From assembly GCA_030447125.1 (NCBI GenBank), contig JAUJLZ010000033.1, forward strand, positions 2,156-12,930: 10,775 nt of DNA. Direction: 5' to 3'. This document shows, piece after piece, positions 1 through 6,722 of the stretch (within the stretch, counting starts at the first letter, position 1; the number at the start of each line of letters is the position of its first letter). Source of the stretch: Acidimicrobiales bacterium. GTDB taxonomy: Bacteria > Actinomycetota > Acidimicrobiia > Acidimicrobiales > CADCSY01. The position numbers and the translations under genes were made by a program. Below the pieces are notes generated by a model, which saw nothing but the letters and a program-made list of their open reading frames with translations, was not told where the DNA came from and made no database searches.

Positions 1-618
1 GCCCACCCGACGAGGAAAGCGTCCAGGGCAATGCCGTTCCTGGTGAAGGACCGCGATCCGAGGTGTCGCCTCCCTGGTCTCGACCGCCACCAGACCGAGC
101 TGCCCTGCCCCGGTGGGCGGCCAACGGCCCTGCTCCTCAGGAGGTTCGCTGACCAACAGGACGCCACCGAGCTGAAGAAGGGGAGCAGCGCACTCGGCCG
201 CCACCGCCGGGCGGGCAAAGGATCGGGAGACCACCCAGGCGTACCGGCCGCGGTGGGAGGGGTCCCGTCCCACGTCCTCCGCCCGGCCCGTCACCGCCGT
301 CACCCGGTCGGCCAACCCAAGGCCGATGCTCGCCGCCACCAAGAACGCCGTCTTGGAAGCGCTGGCGTCGAGCAGGACCCACCGCGAGCCTGGTCGATCA
401 CGGGCCAGGACCAAACCCGGGATCCCTCCGCCGCTCCCGAGATCGAGGGAGAGGGCGTCTCTCGCGGGGCGCCAGTGGCGGAGGAAGGCCCGGGCGTGGG
501 CGATCTGGGCTTCGACAGGTCCCGGGCCAAGATAGCCCCGCTGGCGGGCCTCTTTGAGGACCTCGATCAGCGGATCGTCGGCGCCAGGGCCCGAGGCCGG
601 TGGGTCGGCGTCAGCCAG
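1..618 (-). CDS. rsmG: RsmG (GidB), 16S rRNA guanine-N7 methyltransferase, 3' end cut by window
   Basis: RsmG transfers a methyl group from S-adenosylmethionine to N7 of G527 (E. coli numbering) in 16S rRNA. The frame is open for 206 codons to position 1. The protein shows the SAM-binding glycine loop DLGSGGGIPGLVLA (about residues 69-82), the acidic strand end LLDAS followed by KTAFL, the GRAED segment, VVSRSFARP, and near the edge PGRFPRRVG, matching the family's C-terminal proline/arginine motif, so only a few residues should be missing. The N-terminal region is divergent from E. coli and mycobacterial RsmG. No ATG, GTG or TTG occurs in frame before the SAM motif, and an in-frame TGA lies just upstream. 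A CTG at 616-618, overlapping the jag stop by about 8 bases, is the likeliest start; a second CTG lies at 568-570. Last visible gene of the rpmH-rnpA-yidD-yidC-jag operon. Family call fairly sure; start uncertain. Confidence 0.85.
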   Translation of the reverse strand, partial: MADADPPASGPGADDPLIEVLKEARQRGYLGPGPVEAQIAHARAFLRHWRPARDALSLDLGSGGGIPGLVLARDRPGSRWVLLDASASKTAFLVAASIGLGLADRVTAVTGRAEDVGRDPSHRGRYAWVVSRSFARPAVAAECAAPLLQLGGVLLVSEPPEEQGRWPPTGAGQLGLVAVETREATPRIAVLHQERHCPGRFPRRVG

Positions 619-1456
619 CGAGGTCGTCCGCCAGGATCAGAACCCGACGCTGGGGGTCCTCGCCCTCGGATCGGCTGGACACCCCGTCCAGGGTGTTGAT
701 GGCGTCGTGGACCACCTTGCGGTCGAACGCCGGCATGGGCTCCATTGACACCGCCACCCCCGTCTGCTGCACCTGCTCGGCGACCTGCACCGCGAAACGA
801 ACCAGCGCGGCGCGGCGGCGCTCCTGATAGCCGCCGACGTCGACGCGGATCCGACTCCCCCGGCGTGGCCCCCGCTGGACGACTGCCCGGGTCAGATCCT
901 GCACGGCGGCGAGGGTCTGGCCCTTGGGGCCGATCAACAGCCCGAGACCGTTGCCGACCAGCCGGGCTTCGATCTGGTCCTGGTCGACGGGCTCGACTTG
1001 GGCGTCCGCTTCCAGTCCGAAGGCTTCGGCCAACCCGTCGAGGAAGGTACGTGCCTCTTCGGCCTGCTCTTCCTGGGTGGGGCCGTCGTCCATGTCGTCC
1101 TCACGCCCGGCGGACATGTCCGGTCCAGTGCCTGACGCCCTCGCCGCGCCGGCGGACGAGGCCCGACGGGCCCCACTCGAACCAGAAGGGGAACGGGAGC
1201 CTGAGCCGCTGTTCGAGCTTTGACGCTCTCCCCCGCGGCGCTTTCGTTCCCGGCGGTCAACCCGGGGACGAGGATGGTCGGGACGAACACGTGCCCGCAC
1301 GCGCGCCTCTTGGCGGACCCGGCCAAAGAGCCCACTCCGCGCCTCTTCCAAGACGTCGAACTCGGCGTCACGCTCGTCCACCCCCAGCCGGTCCAGGGCT
1401 GCGTCCTTGGCTTCCTCGACCGTCCTGCCCGTCGTTTCGACCCACTCCACGTTCAT
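611..1456 (-). CDS. jag: Jag/KhpB (EloR-type) RNA-binding protein with Jag-N, KH and R3H domains
   Basis: KhpB/EloR proteins bind RNA, usually as a partner of KhpA, and influence cell elongation and division in Gram-positive bacteria. The 281-residue product has a Jag-N domain at about 1-58 (VETTGRTVEEAKDAALDRLG, then SGLFGR and alternating R/V residues). A Ser/Gly/Ala/Arg-rich linker follows at about 60-115. The KH domain at about 130-200 carries the GPKG version of the GxxG loop, and the C-terminal R3H domain contains RKVVH (the R-xxx-H motif). The ATG overlaps the yidC stop as ATGA. An alternative GTG start two codons later (1448-1450) has a better-spaced GAGGAG (1457-1462). It sits between yidC and rsmG, the usual actinobacterial position. 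Function in this organism is inferred from the family. Confidence 0.93.
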   Translation of the reverse strand: MNVEWVETTGRTVEEAKDAALDRLGVDERDAEFDVLEEARSGLFGRVRQEARVRARVRPDHPRPRVDRRERKRRGGERQSSNSGSGSRSPSGSSGARRASSAGAARASGTGPDMSAGREDDMDDGPTQEEQAEEARTFLDGLAEAFGLEADAQVEPVDQDQIEARLVGNGLGLLIGPKGQTLAAVQDLTRAVVQRGPRRGSRIRVDVGGYQERRRAALVRFAVQVAEQVQQTGVAVSMEPMPAFDRKVVHDAINTLDGVSSRSEGEDPQRRVLILADDLAG

Positions 1457-2682
1457 CTCCTCTTTCGCTTGCGCTTCCGTGGACGGGGGGGAGGCGTCGT
1501 ACCGCCCCCCCCGTCGGGGTCGCTGCCGTTGGCATGCTTTCCGTTGGCTGTCGGACCAGGGCCCTGGCCATCGGTCCGACGGGCCACGTTGCGTTTGGCC
1601 GCTCGCTCCTTGAACCCCCCCGACCCGACGTCGGTCTTGGTGTTGCCGGCCTGAGCAGTCCCGGTCTTTCCCGCGCCGCCCTTGGCGCCAGCCCTCTTGA
1701 CGGCTCCAGACCTGGCCCCGCCCGCCTTGGCCCCGACGCCTTTCTTCCCGGCACCCTTGGACCCATTGGAGCCGGCCCCACCCTTGGCCCCGGCACCCTT
1801 TGTCGCGCCGCCCTTGGCCCCGGCGACGTGGCCGTTCCGGGCCCGGGCCTTTCCGGCCTTTCCGACCGCGTCGTCTGCGGGAGACTTGGGGGGAGGGGAC
1901 TTCTTCCCGCCCCCCGCATCGCCCCCGGAAGGCGGTGGTGCGTCTTTGAAGTCCAGCCTCGTCACCAGCGCCTGCTGGCCAATCCGCACCACGTTGGACA
2001 CCACGAAGTAGATGACCACGCCTGCGGGAATGGAGACCGAGATGGGGATCATGATGAAGGGAAAGACCTTGGCGATCATCTGCTGTTGGGGGTTGATCGT
2101 GGCCGACGGGTTGCGTCCCTGCACCTGACGTTGCTGGACGAACGAGGTCACCACCACCAGGCCGACCAGGACCACGAAGGGCAAGGCGACCAGGAGCCCT
2201 TCGGTCCGCAACTCGGTCAGGGCGCTCTGCGACAGGTCCATGCCGAACGAGAGCATCTCGTTGGTTCCCCGCAAGGCGACGGCGAGGGGGGTGTCCTCGC
2301 CCTCCAGGTACTTGGGGTTGAACATCGACGTGGGATCGCCGGGATCGACGCGCCGGGTCAACCCGATGAGCACCTGGTAGAGCACGATGAAGACCGGGAT
2401 CTGCAGCAGCAGGGGCAGACACGAGCTGAACGGGTTGATGTTGTGCTCTTGGTAGAACGCCATCATCTCCCGGTTGAGCGCCTCCCGATCGCCCTTGTGC
2501 TTGGCCTGGAGCTTCTTGACCTCGGGCCCGACCCGCTGCATGGCGATCATCGAGCGGGTGCTCTTGATCGACAGCGGGCTGAGCACGAGCATGATCAGCG
2601 CCGTGAACAAGATGATGGCGCCGCCGTAGCTGGGCCACAGCTTGTAGAGCTCGGCCAAGACGCCGGCGAGAAAGTCGAACAT
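1453..2682 (-). CDS. yidC: YidC/Oxa1-family membrane protein insertase with long basic C-terminal tail
   Basis: YidC inserts and folds membrane proteins in the cytoplasmic membrane, alone or with SecYEG. The 409-residue protein starts near the membrane with no long periplasmic domain, as in Gram-positive YidC. Membrane segments lie at about 18-38, 88-108, 162-182 and 203-231. The cytoplasmic hairpin between the first two (about 40-80) contains KSTRSM, GPEVKKLQ and REMMAFYQEHNINP, followed by the family motif CLPLLLQIPVFIVLY. TM1 has no arginine or lysine where most YidC proteins carry a groove arginine. From about residue 245 to the end the protein is low-complexity, rich in Lys, Ala, Gly and Pro, with repeated GAKGGA-like units, ending in KRKRKRR. 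Basic C-tails in Oxa1 and some YidC homologues bind ribosomes; the same role here is inference. It starts 14 bases after yidD and overlaps jag. Confidence 0.95.
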   Translation of the reverse strand: MFDFLAGVLAELYKLWPSYGGAIILFTALIMLVLSPLSIKSTRSMIAMQRVGPEVKKLQAKHKGDREALNREMMAFYQEHNINPFSSCLPLLLQIPVFIVLYQVLIGLTRRVDPGDPTSMFNPKYLEGEDTPLAVALRGTNEMLSFGMDLSQSALTELRTEGLLVALPFVVLVGLVVVTSFVQQRQVQGRNPSATINPQQQMIAKVFPFIMIPISVSIPAGVVIYFVVSNVVRIGQQALVTRLDFKDAPPPSGGDAGGGKKSPPPKSPADDAVGKAGKARARNGHVAGAKGGATKGAGAKGGAGSNGSKGAGKKGVGAKAGGARSGAVKRAGAKGGAGKTGTAQAGNTKTDVGSGGFKERAAKRNVARRTDGQGPGPTANGKHANGSDPDGGGGTTPPPRPRKRKRKRR

Positions 2683-2696
2683 CTACCGGTCGCCCA

Positions 2697-2927
2697 TCAG
2701 CGTGCCAGTCGTTCGGGAACGGGATCGAGGCCGATCCTGCCCCACGGGTGGCACCGGCCCAGACGACGCAGCGTGAGCACTCCGCCACGCAAAGCGCCGA
2801 AACGTTCGACTGCCTCGATGCCGTAGGCCGAACAGGTGGGCTCGAAGCGACAGGGGGAGGGGCGACCGCTGCGCACGAGCTGCCACCCCCGAAACAGGCC
2901 TCGAAGGACCCGGGCCGGGGGACTCAC
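2697..2927 (-). CDS. yidD: YidD, membrane protein insertion efficiency factor
   Basis: YidD is a small membrane-associated protein encoded between rnpA and yidC in many bacteria; in E. coli it improves insertion of YidC-dependent proteins. The 76-residue product keeps the three family cysteines in context: [17 protein letters not shown] (Cys26, Cys32) and RLGRCHPWG (Cys59), followed by GLDPVPE. The N-terminal part is amphipathic ([14 protein letters not shown]) and could lie on the membrane. The GTG start overlaps the rnpA stop as GTGA, indicating translational coupling, and yidC begins 14 bases after the stop. Length and motif spacing are normal for the family. Confidence 0.94.
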   Translation of the reverse strand: MSPPARVLRGLFRGWQLVRSGRPSPCRFEPTCSAYGIEAVERFGALRGGVLTLRRLGRCHPWGRIGLDPVPERLAR

Positions 2928-3313
2928 CGGTGCTGCTCCGACACCCGAGCAGAGGCCGAGTGCAGGCTCGAGCGCAGGGTGGCGAAGCTGACGTGGGCGG
3001 CGGCGGGGGCCACGCCGATCAGGTAGTCCCCCGGCACCAGGTCACCGGCGAGCTCAGCCACGACGGCCCGCAGGCGGCGGCGGATCCGGTTGCGGACCAC
3101 GGCGGGCCCGACGGTGCGACCGATGGCGTAGGCCACCCGGGGCGGCTGGGGCGACTGCGTCGAGGGTCCCGGCAACCACGTGACGGTCAAGGGACCCGAT
3201 CGGGCCCGTTGGCCCTGGCGGCGCAGCGCCGTGAAGGTGGCTCGATCCCGCACGCGCCAGATCGCCGCCGTTCGGCGGGGCGCGGGCAGCGGGCCGGGGG
3301 GAGCGACGGTCAA
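2924..3313 (-). CDS. rnpA: RnpA, protein component of ribonuclease P
   Basis: RnpA binds the catalytic RNase P RNA and helps it recognise the 5' leader of precursor tRNAs. The 129-residue product has the family fold signature: [18 protein letters not shown] in the N-terminal half, [15 protein letters not shown], and the arginine-rich RNR motif [11 protein letters not shown] at about 72-82. GDYLIGVAP matches the usual late strand. The start chosen is TTG, 13 bases after the rpmH stop. No clear ribosome binding site precedes it, so translation is probably coupled to rpmH. A GTG at 3251-3253 is a poorer start because it would cut into the conserved N-terminal helix. The stop overlaps the yidD start. 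Confidence 0.94.
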   Translation of the reverse strand: MTVAPPGPLPAPRRTAAIWRVRDRATFTALRRQGQRARSGPLTVTWLPGPSTQSPQPPRVAYAIGRTVGPAVVRNRIRRRLRAVVAELAGDLVPGDYLIGVAPAAAHVSFATLRSSLHSASARVSEQHR

Positions 3314-3326
3314 GGTGGCGAGCTGG

Positions 3327-3461
3327 TCACGCCGACAGGGCGCGTCGGCCCTTGCGTCGCCGAGACTTGATGATGGCCCGCCCGGCGCGCGTCGACATCC
3401 GATGGCGGAAGCCGTGGTTCTTGGCTCGCTTCCGGGTGTTCGGTTGAAACGTCCGCTTCAC
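3327..3461 (-). CDS. rpmH: 50S ribosomal protein L34
   Basis: L34 is a small, very basic protein of the large ribosomal subunit. The 44-residue product begins [19 protein letters not shown] and continues with [19 protein letters not shown] before the LSA end, a full-length match to the family. The start is GTG with a strong AGGAGG at 3469-3474, seven bases upstream. It is first in the leftward operon, 13 bases before rnpA, and faces away from dnaA, the standard arrangement around bacterial origins. Confidence 0.97.
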   Translation of the reverse strand: MKRTFQPNTRKRAKNHGFRHRMSTRAGRAIIKSRRRKGRRALSA

Positions 3462-3466
3462 AGCAA

Positions 3467-3475
3467 TTCCTCCTC
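3467..3475 (-). promoter_or_regulatory. Strong ribosome binding site of rpmH
   Basis: On the minus strand this reads GAGGAGGAA, near-ideal complementarity to the 16S rRNA 3' end, seven bases before the rpmH GTG. It is the strongest such site in the leftward operon and fixes the rpmH start. Confidence 0.8.
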
Positions 3476-3552
3476 ATCGGCCGCTGGGCCGGAGATCAGT
3501 GAGCGTGCTCGGGGCAGCGCTCGCGCAACTCTGCCAAGCGGAGTGCCCGGCC

Positions 3553-3582
3553 AGGCTACGGGCTGGGACCTACCCTCGCCAA
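3553..3582 (-). promoter_or_regulatory. Putative rpmH operon promoter
   Basis: Read on the minus strand, TTGGCG (3577-3582) and TAGCCT (3553-3558) are separated by 18 bases, a plausible -35/-10 pair for a housekeeping sigma factor in an actinomycete. It would give a leader of roughly 85 bases before rpmH. This rests on motif similarity alone. Confidence 0.35.
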
Positions 3583-3710
3583 CAGTCGAGCCGGCGCTTC
3601 ACCCTCGTGATCAGGCAGGCCCTCCGCAGGCACATCGAACCACGTCTACCCCTTGCGCAGCGGGGCGCCTCGGATGCTACGGTCACTCCCGTCGTTCCTC
3701 CAGCAGGGTT

Positions 3711-3726
3711 CCCCCAACGTTAGGGG
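3711..3726. repeat. 16-bp near-perfect palindrome upstream of dnaA
   Basis: The sequence CCCCCAACGTTAGGGG is an inverted repeat with a single mismatched pair (C at 3715, A at 3722). It lies about 140 bases before dnaA and could be an operator for a dimeric regulator. No binding protein can be named from the sequence. Confidence 0.5.
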
Positions 3727-3806
3727 CCCGCTCCACGCCTTCCTCTCCCGGTCGGACCCCTTCCGGTAGGAGGCGGCGGTGCTGGCCAGAGGGATCGGAC
3801 TCCGCG

Positions 3807-3839
3807 GTGTCCACAGGTTGTGGATCTCCTTGTGGACGG
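3807..3839. promoter_or_regulatory. Cluster of three DnaA-box-like sites before dnaA
   Basis: Against the consensus TT(A/G)TCCACA, the sites are GTGTCCACA (3807-3815, plus strand, 8 of 9), TGTGGATCT (3819-3827, minus orientation, 7 of 9) and TGTGGACGG (3831-3839, minus orientation, 7 of 9). They end 28 bases before the dnaA GTG. A weak promoter-like pair, TTGTGG (3818-3823) and GATACA (3842-3847), overlaps them. DnaA autorepression through such sites is known in other bacteria and is inferred here. Confidence 0.6.
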
Positions 3840-3867
3840 TTGATACAGGGGGGAGGAGTGCAGGCTG

Positions 3868-5295
3868 GTGGGTGAGGCGCAGCGGCTGTGGGCCACCTGT
3901 CTCGACGCGCTGCGTCGCCAGGTCCCCGAGGCGACCTGGAACAGCTGCTTCCAGCCCACGAGGGCGGTGACCGTCGACGACACCACCCTCGTCGTCGCCG
4001 TGCCCAGCTCACTCGTCCGCGACCGCCTGGAGACACGCTGGCTCACCCAGGTGCACCACACGCTCGCCGGTGCCGGCGCTGCCGGGCTCCAGGTGCAGTT
4101 CCAGATCCGCACCGACGCCGGTGACGCCGATCCACACGCGGCATCGTCCTCACCCGGCTCGCACCCGCCCGACACCCTCGGCGGTGCCACCCCCGACGGC
4201 GCCACCACGGCCACACCCGAACAGGGCCAGCGTCCGGCCGCTCGCTGGAGCTCGGCCCCCACCGCCCAGCCCTCCCTCAACCCCCGCTACACCTTCGACG
4301 CCTTTGTCACCGGCGCCTCCAACCGCTTCGCCCACGCCGCCGCCCTCGCCGTGGCCGAGACCCCCGCCCGCTCCTACAACCCCCTGTTCATCTACGGCGT
4401 CGCCGGCCTGGGCAAGACCCACCTGTTGCACGCCGTGGCCCAGTACGTCCATCAGAACTATCCCGCCTACGGCGTGCGCTACGTGTCGTGCGAGGCGTTC
4501 ATGAACGACTTCGTCGACGCCATCCGCACCAACAACACCACTGCCTTCAAGCGCCGCTACCGCGAGAACGACGTCCTGCTCGTCGACGACATCCAGTTCA
4601 TGGAAGGCAAGGAAGGGCTCCAGGAGGAGTTCTTCCACACGTTCAACCAACTGCACGGTGCCGACCGCCAGATCGTCATCAGCTCCGACCGACCGCCCCG
4701 GGCCATCGCCACGCTCGAGGATCGGCTCCGCAGCCGCTTCGAGTGGGGCCTCATCACCGACATCCAACCTCCTGAGCTCGAGACCCGCCTGGCCATCCTG
4801 CGAAAAAAGGCCGAGCGGGAACCGACCCACATCCCCGACGACGTCCTCGACTTCATCGCCAGCCACATCACCAACAACATCAGAGAGCTGGAGGGCGCGC
4901 TCACCCGAGTCTCGGCCTTCGCCAGCCTGGACCGGGCCCCGGTGTCGGTCGAGCTGGCATCGGGGGTGCTGCGCGACATCCTCGACAACTCCCGGCCCCG
5001 GATGATCACCGCCAAGATCATCCTCGACGCCACCGCGGAGATGTACGACTTCAGCGTGGAAGAGATCTGTGGGCGGAGCCGGCGCCGCCCCCTGGTGATC
5101 GCCCGTCAGGTGGGCATGTACGTGTGCCGGGAGATGACCGACCTGAGCTACCCGGCCATCGCCCGGGCCTACGGGGGGCGCGACCACACCACGGTGATCC
5201 ACGCCGTCGAGAAGATCGGCGCCCTCATGAAGGAGCGTCGTCAGATCTACGACCAGGTCACCGAGCTCATCCAGACCATCAGGGGCACCCGCTGA
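3868..5295 (+). CDS. dnaA: DnaA, chromosomal replication initiator
   Basis: DnaA binds DnaA boxes at the origin, forms an ATP-dependent filament, opens the AT-rich element and helps recruit helicase. The 475-residue protein has domain I at about 1-82 ([21 protein letters not shown]), a Pro/Ala/Thr-rich linker domain II (about 85-135), and the AAA+ domain III (about 136-365). Visible in domain III are Walker A GVAGLGKT (177-184), Walker B VLLVDD (236-241), sensor 1 ISSDRPP, the arginine-finger segment RLRSRF and sensor 2 RELEGAL. Domain IV (about 378-475) ends with the signature [19 protein letters not shown] (428-446), the box-binding helix-turn-helix. The GTG start follows GGGAGGAG by 9 bases and gives a complete domain I. 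DnaA-box-like sites lie both upstream and downstream, consistent with autoregulation and a nearby origin. Confidence 0.98.
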   Translation: MGEAQRLWATCLDALRRQVPEATWNSCFQPTRAVTVDDTTLVVAVPSSLVRDRLETRWLTQVHHTLAGAGAAGLQVQFQIRTDAGDADPHAASSSPGSHPPDTLGGATPDGATTATPEQGQRPAARWSSAPTAQPSLNPRYTFDAFVTGASNRFAHAAALAVAETPARSYNPLFIYGVAGLGKTHLLHAVAQYVHQNYPAYGVRYVSCEAFMNDFVDAIRTNNTTAFKRRYRENDVLLVDDIQFMEGKEGLQEEFFHTFNQLHGADRQIVISSDRPPRAIATLEDRLRSRFEWGLITDIQPPELETRLAILRKKAEREPTHIPDDVLDFIASHITNNIRELEGALTRVSAFASLDRAPVSVELASGVLRDILDNSRPRMITAKIILDATAEMYDFSVEEICGRSRRRPLVIARQVGMYVCREMTDLSYPAIARAYGGRDHTTVIHAVEKIGALMKERRQIYDQVTELIQTIRGTR

Positions 5296-5536
5296 GCATG
5301 GCCGAGCTGGTTGTGGACGGGATTGGGGTGGAACCACCGCCAGAGCTGTGGGCAAGCGACGACGATCCACAGCCAGAGCTCACCGTCACCTCGTCCAGCG
5401 CGGTTCTGTGAGACCCTGGGGACATCGTGACCGCTATCGCCACCCGCTCTCACCTGCGCCGATGGGGACTTCTCCCCAATCCACAGGCCTTATTGGCATT
5501 ACCAGAGATACTTCTCTCTAGACAAGGAGCAACAGC
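5296..5536. other. oriC: Probable oriC in the dnaA-dnaN intergenic region
   Basis: Actinobacterial origins (Streptomyces, Mycobacterium) lie between dnaA and dnaN. This 241-bp gap has four DnaA-box-like sites: TGTGGACGG (5312-5320), TGTGGGCAA (5347-5355, 8 of 9 to the consensus complement), CGATCCACA (5363-5371) and CAATCCACA (5477-5485). The middle two form a 7-bp inverted repeat (GCTGTGG at 5345-5351, CCACAGC at 5367-5373), and CCAGAGCT is directly repeated at 5340-5347 and 5373-5380. A hairpin (5463-5478) is followed by a stretch at 5490-5520 that is about 65% A+T, the best unwinding-element candidate. The boxes are weak and few compared with Streptomyces. The dnaN ribosome binding site AAGGAG lies at 5524-5529. 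Confidence 0.7.
5463..5478. repeat. Hairpin next to the AT-rich part of oriC
   Basis: TGGGGA (5463-5468) and TCCCCA (5473-5478) form a perfect 6-bp stem around the loop CTTC. The 3' arm overlaps a DnaA-box-like site (5477-5485). It could end the dnaA transcript or act in origin structure, but there is no following T-run, so a classic terminator is unlikely. Confidence 0.5.
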
Positions 5537-6706
5537 GTGAAGTTCCGCTGCGAGCGCGACGTCCTGGTCGAGGCCCTGGCCAGTGCCACCAGAGCGGTGA
5601 CGACCAGGGGTGGGGCACTGCCGGTGTTGTCGGGCGTCAAAGCTGCGCTCAAGGGTGACCGGCTGGTCCTGACCGGGAGCGACCTCGACCTGACCATCCA
5701 GGTGGTCGTCACCGTGGCCGGCGACACCGACGGGGTGGCCGTGCTGCCCGCCCGCCTGGCCGCCGACATCGTGCGGGCCCTTGACCCCGGTGCGGTCCAT
5801 GTCGAGGTGAGCGAGGCTGAGGCCCGCATCGCCTCGGGCCGGTCGCACTTCAGCGTGCGGCTGTTGCCGGCCGACGACTTCCCCCGGGTGGCCGACAGCC
5901 CGGCCGACGAGGTCACCCTCGACGCCGCCGCCCTGGTCGATGCGCTCCGCCAGGTCGTGCCTGCGGCCAGCCACGACGACGCCCGTCCCATCCTCACCGG
6001 CGTCCTCATGGCCGCCGAGGGCGACGGGCTGCGCCTGGTGGCGACCGACTCCTACCGCCTCGCCGTACGCGACCTGCCCGGAGCCTCGGTCCTGCGTGAG
6101 GGCCAGTCGGTGCTGGTGCCGTCACGAGCGCTGGGCGAGCTGGCCCGGCTGCTCGGGGGCGCCGACAAGGGTGGCGGTGGATCGGTGTCGCTGCGGCTGG
6201 GCGAACGCGACGCCACCTTCGAGGTGGGAAGCTTCGCCGCCGGACCCGCCGACGGAGGTGGGGACGATGCCGTGACCAGGGGGGCGAGTGGCACCCGGCT
6301 CACCACCCGCCTCATCGAGGGGCAGTTCCCCAACTACCGCCAGCTCATCCCCGATCACCACCCCAACCGCCTCACCGTGGGGCGCGAGCCCCTGCTCGAC
6401 GCCTTGCGCCGGGTGAAGTTGCTGGCCCGCGAGGCCATCCCCGTGCGGCTCGACCTGCGACCCGCCACCGTGCAGCTCAGTGCCGTCACCCAGGACGTGG
6501 GCCAGGCCGAAGAGGAGCTCGACGCCAAGTACGAGGGCACCGAGATGGTCATCTCGTTCAACCCCGAGTACCTGGTCGACGGCATCGAGGCCGTGGCCGG
6601 CGACGAGGTGACCCTTGAGACCCTCGACGGGCTCAAGCCCGCGGTGGTACGGGCGGTAGGCCGCCACGACTACCTGTACCTGCTGATGCCCATCCGCGTC
6701 TCCTGA
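5537..6706 (+). CDS. dnaN: DnaN, DNA polymerase III sliding clamp (beta subunit)
   Basis: DnaN forms the ring-shaped dimer that tethers polymerase III and repair factors to DNA. The 389-residue product begins MKFRCERDVLVEALA and spans the three clamp domains (about 1-120, 127-255 and 258-389). Family landmarks include PVLSGV, LTGSDLDLTI, LPADDFP, RPILTGV, ATDSYRLAV, the domain 3 opening EGQFPNYRQLIP, and the end YLYLLMPIRVS, which forms part of the clamp-binding cleft. A Gly/Ala/Asp-rich stretch at about 233-252, between the end of domain 2 and domain 3, is longer than in E. coli. The GTG start has AAGGAG at 5524-5529, seven bases upstream. It directly follows the probable oriC, and recF starts 16 bases after its stop. 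Confidence 0.97.
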   Translation: MKFRCERDVLVEALASATRAVTTRGGALPVLSGVKAALKGDRLVLTGSDLDLTIQVVVTVAGDTDGVAVLPARLAADIVRALDPGAVHVEVSEAEARIASGRSHFSVRLLPADDFPRVADSPADEVTLDAAALVDALRQVVPAASHDDARPILTGVLMAAEGDGLRLVATDSYRLAVRDLPGASVLREGQSVLVPSRALGELARLLGGADKGGGGSVSLRLGERDATFEVGSFAAGPADGGGDDAVTRGASGTRLTTRLIEGQFPNYRQLIPDHHPNRLTVGREPLLDALRRVKLLAREAIPVRLDLRPATVQLSAVTQDVGQAEEELDAKYEGTEMVISFNPEYLVDGIEAVAGDEVTLETLDGLKPAVVRAVGRHDYLYLLMPIRVS

Positions 6707-6722
6707 GAGGCGGTGGTCGCCG

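Larger units (their letters stand above)
3462..3867. other. rpmH-dnaA divergent intergenic region (406 bp)
   Basis: This gap separates the leftward rpmH operon from the rightward dnaA gene. From left to right it holds the rpmH ribosome binding site, a candidate rpmH promoter, a near-palindrome at 3711-3726, three DnaA-box-like sites at 3807-3839 and the dnaA ribosome binding site (GGGAGGAG, 3851-3858). Open frames crossing it show no recognisable protein and run into neighbouring genes out of frame. I see no RNA gene in it. Confidence 0.75.

Noticed and set aside
611..2788. A 725-codon minus-strand frame that would fuse jag to an upstream extension
   Set aside because: Upstream of 1456 the frame runs through yidC in another reading frame with Arg/Gln/Gly-rich sequence, while the yidC frame has clear family motifs. 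Jag proper starts at 1456 or 1450.
745..2826. A 693-codon plus-strand open frame opposite jag and yidC
   Set aside because: It is antisense to two confidently identified genes, shows repetitive Pro/Arg/His composition and no recognisable domain. Such frames are expected where G/C-rich third positions remove stops.
4150..5370. Long minus-strand frame opposite dnaA (406 codons), and similar ones opposite recF (6729-7874) and gyrB (8268-9170)
   Set aside because: Each mirrors a real gene, has biased composition (Val/Gly/Asp/His-rich) and lacks any known motif.
5486..5520. DnaA-trio repeats as in the Bacillus unwinding system
   Set aside because: After the box and GC patch I could not align successive trinucleotides to the trio pattern in either strand with confidence; only the AT-richness is supported.
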